From positions 1,335 to 12,095 of the forward strand of contig DCTQ01000087.1 of assembly GCA_002329395.1 (NCBI GenBank): a stretch of 10,761 nucleotides of DNA, given 5' to 3'. The stretch comes from Candidatus Avelusimicrobium alvi. Lineage in GTDB: Bacteria; Elusimicrobiota; Elusimicrobia; Elusimicrobiales; Elusimicrobiaceae. The notes below the pieces were generated by a model. It was not told the DNA's origin and searched no databases. It saw only the letters and a program-made list of their open reading frames with translations. Below, piece by piece: positions 6,748 to 10,761 of the stretch (positions are counted from its first letter, which is position 1; each line of letters starts with the position of its first letter). Both the position numbers and the translations under genes were made by a program.

Positions 6748-9700
6748 ATGACCTTTGCTGAACAAAAAGCCGTTATTCAAGAATACATCCGCGCCTTGCA
6801 AGCAATAGACGCACGCCAGGCCAATGAACATACCTACCGCACCCCGCTGGAAAATCTTTTTAATTCCTTGCAATTAAAAGGAAAGCAAACCACTGCCGTG
6901 CAGGAAGCCAAGTCGGAACAGGTGGACGGCACGCCCGATTTTTTTGTATACGAAGATTACAATCAGCTGTTCCGTTCTTTAATCGGTTTTATAGAGTGTA
7001 AAAAAATTACCCGAAACATAAGCGAAATTATTCCCAGTGCGCAAATAGCCAAATACGCTAAAACCACCGAAAACATTATTATTACTAATTATCGGGATTT
7101 TATCCTTTTGCAGAACGGGAAACAACAAGCCAGCGTCCAACTGCTTGGGGCCGACTTATCCGCTTCCGCCAATCCCAATAAAGAGCAGGATTTTATTAAT
7201 TTACTGCAGGATTTTTATAATTACGATTATGCCTATATTAAAACAAAAAAGCACTTAGTCAGCGCATTGTCCGCCCAGGCATTTTATTACTCGGTAACCC
7301 TGCGGGAGTATGTACAAAACCCAGGCAATAACGAACAAACTTTCTTTTATAAGTTTGATAAATTATTTCAGGACTTTCAACAATCGTTAAATTATGAATA
7401 TACGCTGGCCGATTTCTGCGATATTTACGCCCAAAGCTTCGTATATGGCTTGTTTCTTGCCCGCATGGAAATGTTTGAACACAACCAGGCAAATGATAAA
7501 TTCCGTGAAGATAATTTAGACTGGCTGAATAACATTCCCTTAGAATATAAACTGCTCTATGAGTTTTTAAGTACTGGATATGAACCGCGCTATCTGCCCA
7601 CCCCGGTGCGCGTGGCACTGGTAAATATTGCGAAAAATATCAACTTAATAGACATTGGTTCTGTCAGCCAAGAATTTATTAAACAATACCACGGCAATAC
7701 CAGCATTACAGCCTATTTATATGAAGATTTTTTAAAGGAATATGACACACTAAAAGGCACCGAAAACCGCAAGGAAAGCGGCGTATATTATACACCTAAA
7801 GAAGTAACGCGCTTCATTGCCAAAAGCGTACAGGAAATTATAAAAAACCAATTTGGGCAACAAGCGGGCTTTTTGGCCCCTGAAGTAAAAGTGCTGGACT
7901 TTGCCTGCGGCACTGGCACATTTATAGACAGCGTATATGAACTGATGCTCAACCCGCACGCCAGCCCGCTGGAAAAACAAAAAATCAAGGAAAAAATTTT
8001 AAAAGATATTTACGGCTTTGAGCTGCTCTTTACGCCCTATATTGTGGCGCATACTGTGTTGACAAAATTTTTAAAAGACAACGGGGTAAATATTGCCTCT
8101 GGCGACCGTTTGCCCGTTTATTTAACCAACACGCTGGATTTAGCCCCACACGCCATAAGCCAGCTACTGCCCAACTTAAAACAAGAGCACGAGAAAGCCC
8201 TGCAAGTAAAGCAGGAAACGGATATTTTGGCCATTATCGGCAATCCGCCTTATTTTAACGGAAAAAGCAAATCCGCCAGCAAAGAAATTGACGAATTTAC
8301 CCAAGATTACAAAAAAGATTTAAATGAAAAGAAAATAAATCTGGACGACCTATATATTAAGTTTATTCGCTTTGCCGAATGGAAAATAAATAAGTCCGGC
8401 TCCGGCGTAGCAGGGCTTATTACCAATAACAGTTTTTTAGATGGGGTAACCCACCGCCAAATGCGCAAACACTTATTGGAAACTTTTGACGAAATTTATA
8501 TTTTAAACCTGCACGGCAATACCCGCAAAAAAGAACAGGATAAAAATATTTTTGATATTATGGTGGGCGTATGCATTACCTTATTTGTTAAATACCCAGC
8601 GGGGCAGAGACCCAAAGGAAATACGGCAGTTTATTATTATTCCACACTTATAAACGGCCTGACCACCCGCCCAGAAAAACTGCACTTATTGGATACCCAT
8701 ACGCTGACGGACTTGCCCTGGAAACGGTTAAACCCATTCCAAACGCCGTTTTACTGGTTTACAGATAAAGATTTATCTTTACAAAACGAATATGACAAAT
8801 TTTGGAAAATAACGGATATTTTCGGGGAATATAATAGCGGTATACAAAGTAAAAATGACTTGATTTGTGCATTATATACAGATGAAAAAAGAAAAACCAT
8901 AAAAGACAATTTTCTTAATCTGTCCATAGAAGAATTAATAAAAAAATATGATTTAAAAAATGGCAGAGACTGGCAAGTTGCATGGGCTAAAGAAGATTTA
9001 CATAAAAGCCCTATCTTAGCAACGCAAATAAATTATAGGCCATTTGATATAAGGTATACCAATTATACCGGGAAAACAAAAGGAATTATTGCTTATCCTC
9101 GTTACAAAACTACACAGCATTTTATTGGTAAAGAAAACCTGGGATTGTGTTTTACCCGTAATATAGATAGCAACTGTTTTGCGGACATATTAATTACAAA
9201 TAAAATGGTTGACTTACACTATACAAGCGGGCAAACCTATATTGCCCCTTTATACCTCTATCAGCAGGAACTGGGGCAAGAAGTAAAAACGCCTAATTTT
9301 ACCACCCGGTTCCAGAAGGAATACCTGGCGCAAAATGCCCATACGCCGGAAGACACGTTAAATTATATTTACGCCGTACTCCACTGCCCCGTGTACCGCA
9401 AAAAATACCTGGAATTTTTAAAAACGGATTTTCCGTCCGTCCCAATGACCAGCGACCTCGCCGTATTTTCCGCCTATGCCCGGCTGGGCCGTCGGCTAAT
9501 CCGCCTGCATACGCTGGAAGATATACCACAAGACCCTGCCATACGGGAAGAATACGAGGGGGAAATAGTCAATTTTGCGCTGGCTAAAATTATACCGCCA
9601 ACCACTGCTCAGCCTAAACTAACGCTGGAAACCACCTCTGGTAAAAAAATTATTTTTAACGGCGTAACGCCAGAAATATACGCCTTTCAAATCGGCTCCT

Positions 9701-9864
9701 ATGCCCCGGTGGATAAATGGCTGAAATACCGCAAAAAAGACGGCGTACTTTTAGGAGTGGATGATTTACTGCATTTAAAAAATATGATTATTGCACTTAA
9801 GCATACTATGGAAACAATGGAAGAAATAGAGGCATTAGGTGCCACCTATTTGAAAGACTTGTAA
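6748..9864 (+). CDS. Type IIG-like restriction-modification fusion: PD-(D/E)xK nuclease, N6-adenine methylase and type-ISP-like specificity region
   Basis: A single 1038-residue polypeptide expected both to methylate adenine in its target site and to cut unmodified DNA. The N-terminus opens with NEHTYRTPLENLF (27-39), as in type ISP/IIG enzymes. A nuclease signature follows: P63-D64 and E83-C84-K85 (PD...ExK). The methylase core has GVYYTP (345-350, motif X), LDFACGTGTF (383-392, motif I) and IIGNPPYF (496-503, catalytic NPPY). The C-terminal half matches the type ISP specificity domain as I remember it: INYRPFDIRYTNY (761-773), an IAPLYLY block near 831-837, and a closing KWLKYRKKDGVLLGVDDLLHLK. 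There is no helicase (no Walker A or DEAD-type motif), which separates it from true translocating type ISP enzymes and from type I. GGAG lies 7 nt before the ATG. It stands alone with no separate methylase or specificity gene. Residues about 672-831 are encoded by distinctly AT-rich DNA. Confidence 0.88.
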   Translation: MTFAEQKAVIQEYIRALQAIDARQANEHTYRTPLENLFNSLQLKGKQTTAVQEAKSEQVDGTPDFFVYEDYNQLFRSLIGFIECKKITRNISEIIPSAQIAKYAKTTENIIITNYRDFILLQNGKQQASVQLLGADLSASANPNKEQDFINLLQDFYNYDYAYIKTKKHLVSALSAQAFYYSVTLREYVQNPGNNEQTFFYKFDKLFQDFQQSLNYEYTLADFCDIYAQSFVYGLFLARMEMFEHNQANDKFREDNLDWLNNIPLEYKLLYEFLSTGYEPRYLPTPVRVALVNIAKNINLIDIGSVSQEFIKQYHGNTSITAYLYEDFLKEYDTLKGTENRKESGVYYTPKEVTRFIAKSVQEIIKNQFGQQAGFLAPEVKVLDFACGTGTFIDSVYELMLNPHASPLEKQKIKEKILKDIYGFELLFTPYIVAHTVLTKFLKDNGVNIASGDRLPVYLTNTLDLAPHAISQLLPNLKQEHEKALQVKQETDILAIIGNPPYFNGKSKSASKEIDEFTQDYKKDLNEKKINLDDLYIKFIRFAEWKINKSGSGVAGLITNNSFLDGVTHRQMRKHLLETFDEIYILNLHGNTRKKEQDKNIFDIMVGVCITLFVKYPAGQRPKGNTAVYYYSTLINGLTTRPEKLHLLDTHTLTDLPWKRLNPFQTPFYWFTDKDLSLQNEYDKFWKITDIFGEYNSGIQSKNDLICALYTDEKRKTIKDNFLNLSIEELIKKYDLKNGRDWQVAWAKEDLHKSPILATQINYRPFDIRYTNYTGKTKGIIAYPRYKTTQHFIGKENLGLCFTRNIDSNCFADILITNKMVDLHYTSGQTYIAPLYLYQQELGQEVKTPNFTTRFQKEYLAQNAHTPEDTLNYIYAVLHCPVYRKKYLEFLKTDFPSVPMTSDLAVFSAYARLGRRLIRLHTLEDIPQDPAIREEYEGEIVNFALAKIIPPTTAQPKLTLETTSGKKIIFNGVTPEIYAFQIGSYAPVDKWLKYRKKDGVLLGVDDLLHLKNMIIALKHTMETMEEIEALGATYLKDL
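8761..9240 (+). other. AT-rich segment inside the specificity half of the restriction-modification gene
   Basis: Counting by hand, these 480 bases contain about 145 G+C (30%). The 60 bases before hold 30 (50%) and the second 60-base block after (9301-9360) holds 33 (55%). Arginine codons AGA/AGG cluster here (8890, 8965, 9037, 9052), while CGC prevails in the rest of the gene. The reading frame is kept throughout. The position fits the target-recognition region, so a recombinational swap of specificity is the simplest explanation. Confidence 0.7.
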
Positions 9865-9906
9865 GAGGACGGCCTGCTCTCCAAAAAGGCTCTATGAAAT
9901 TTAACT

Positions 9907-9936
9907 AAAAAACCCGCCGGTGAAGGCGGGTTTTTT
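9907..9936. terminator. Bidirectional intrinsic terminator between convergent genes
   Basis: A 12-bp perfect stem pairs AAAAAACCCGCC (9907-9918) with GGCGGGTTTTTT (9925-9936) around GGTGAA. With A6 on one side and T6 on the other, it can end transcripts of the restriction-modification gene (rightward) and of rmuC (leftward, whose stop codon begins at 9940). It starts 42 bp past the restriction-modification gene's stop. Confidence 0.93.
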
Positions 9937-9937
9937 G

Positions 9938-10761
9938 TCAGCCGAATAATCCGTTTTCCGCGGCGGGCGGCAGTTCTTTGGGCGGGGTCTGCCCCTTGCC
10001 TTTATGCCCCGTATAATCGTAATTCATACGCTTGAGCAGGCGCGCGTTGTCTTTGGTGAGGGGGACTTCGTAAATATCCACAATGCGCTGCGCCACGGGC
10101 AGAAACGCCCCGCGGTTGCCGTCAATATGCCCGCGTGCCACTTTTACGGCGTCGGCGGCGTTTGCCACGGCGTTCTCCGCGCGCGCAAAGTTCACCAGGA
10201 AATCGTTAAACTTTTCCACCAGTTTTAAAATATCTTCCTTCAGGTCGTCCATATACTCGTGCTGTTTGTCTATATCCCAGAGCTTGGACACCATTTTAAG
10301 CGTACTCATCAGCGACGTGGCCGACACCAGGGCTATATTGTTTTTCCACGCTTCGTTTAAAATTTCCGGGTCCGCCTCCACCGCCGCCAAGAGGGCGCTT
10401 TCGGGATAGACGAACATCAGCGTATAATCGGGCTGGACTTTGTCGCCCTGGGCCTGAAATTTTTTGTAATATTTTTTGGAACTTAAATCCTTGATGGTCT
10501 TTTTAACGTCTTTTACGTGCTCGCTTAAAAACGTTTCCTTTTCCTTCGGGTCCTGGGCGTTAAAATACTGCACGTAATGGTTGAAAATGGTTTTGGAATC
10601 CACCACAATCCAGCGGTCACCCGGCAGGGCAATCTGCACGTCCACGCGTTTGCCTTCGTCGGAAACCTGCTGGTAATAATCCAGCCCTTCCTTCATACCG
10701 GCGGCGTCTAAAATACGTTTCAGCGTTTCCTCGCCCCAGCTGCCGCGCACGATGGATTCGC
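9938..10761 (-). CDS. rmuC: DNA recombination protein RmuC family, C-terminal part (start beyond window)
   Basis: RmuC-family protein, linked in E. coli to limiting DNA inversion and recombination at short inverted repeats. About 274 codons are visible. The frame stays open through the window edge, and a GTG at 10750 is internal, since the coding continues with residues E-S-I before it. The conserved core reads RGSWGEETLKRIL, then KRVDVQIALPGDRWIVVDSKT. These hold the D...D-x-K residues of its restriction-endonuclease-like fold (Asp at 10640-10642; Asp-Ser-Lys at 10592-10600). The C-terminal helical part includes KLWDIDKQHEY and a coiled-coil-prone stretch, and ends in a short low-complexity tail (KGKGQTPPKELPPA). 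The N-terminal membrane anchor and coiled coil usual in the family would lie beyond the edge. It converges on the restriction-modification gene across a shared terminator. Confidence 0.9.
   Translation of the reverse strand, partial: ESIVRGSWGEETLKRILDAAGMKEGLDYYQQVSDEGKRVDVQIALPGDRWIVVDSKTIFNHYVQYFNAQDPKEKETFLSEHVKDVKKTIKDLSSKKYYKKFQAQGDKVQPDYTLMFVYPESALLAAVEADPEILNEAWKNNIALVSATSLMSTLKMVSKLWDIDKQHEYMDDLKEDILKLVEKFNDFLVNFARAENAVANAADAVKVARGHIDGNRGAFLPVAQRIVDIYEVPLTKDNARLLKRMNYDYTGHKGKGQTPPKELPPAAENGLFG

Noticed and set aside
6748..9864. BREX PglX or full type ISP enzyme
   Set aside because: An N-terminal PD-(D/E)xK nuclease argues against PglX, and none of the other BREX genes is present. 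No helicase motifs are found, so it is not a complete type ISP enzyme.
6575..9906. Mobile element carrying the restriction-modification gene
   Set aside because: No transposase, integrase or flanking direct repeat is seen on either side of the gene; only the internal AT-rich segment suggests exchange.
10748..10750. GTG at 10750 as the true start of rmuC
   Set aside because: The frame remains open upstream to the window edge with plausible coding residues, and RmuC proteins carry a long N-terminal region before this point.

Overview
This is a 10.8 kb stretch of a Gram-negative-type bacterial chromosome. The evidence for an outer membrane is an OprB-like porin with a signal peptide. The left part is moderately GC-rich and CGC dominates among arginine codons. 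I cannot name the species. The leftmost operon closely resembles the arginine-decarboxylation system described in Chlamydiae, but its neighbours (a type IIG-like restriction-modification enzyme, RmuC, a D12-class methylase) do not look chlamydial. A gut-associated anaerobe such as an Elusimicrobiota member is only a guess.

Left part (1-4111, minus strand): a four-gene amino-acid decarboxylation locus. In transcription order it holds an OprB-like porin (aaxA-like, 4111-2876), a pyruvoyl-dependent arginine decarboxylase (aaxB-like, 2839-2222) and an arginine/agmatine APC-family antiporter (aaxC-like, 2186-732). An intrinsic terminator follows (681-710), then the first 214 codons of a PLP-dependent Orn/Lys/Arg decarboxylase (642-1, cut by the window edge). 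The expected cycle is: arginine crosses the outer membrane through the porin, is exchanged for agmatine by the antiporter, and is decarboxylated inside with consumption of a proton. The result would be acid resistance or arginine depletion. The unusual point is that a second, non-homologous decarboxylase of the same general chemistry sits right behind the three-gene set.

Middle part (4112-6574, plus strand): after a 282-bp divergent intergenic region rich in small dyads comes a tight three-gene operon. It encodes a D12-class adenine DNA methyltransferase (4394-5488), an uncharacterised multi-pass membrane protein with an HEAGH (HExxH) motif (5492-6130), and a GtrA-like membrane protein (6140-6574). 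No endonuclease gene accompanies the methylase.

Right part (6575-10761): an AT-rich leader with hairpins precedes a single large gene (6748-9864) for a fused restriction-modification enzyme. Its parts are an N-terminal PD-(D/E)xK nuclease, a gamma-type N6-adenine methylase core and a type-ISP-like C-terminal specificity region. About 480 bp inside its specificity half fall to roughly 30% GC between flanks of about 50%, which points to an exchanged target-recognition segment. A strong bidirectional terminator (9907-9936) separates it from a convergent rmuC gene (minus strand, cut by the right edge).
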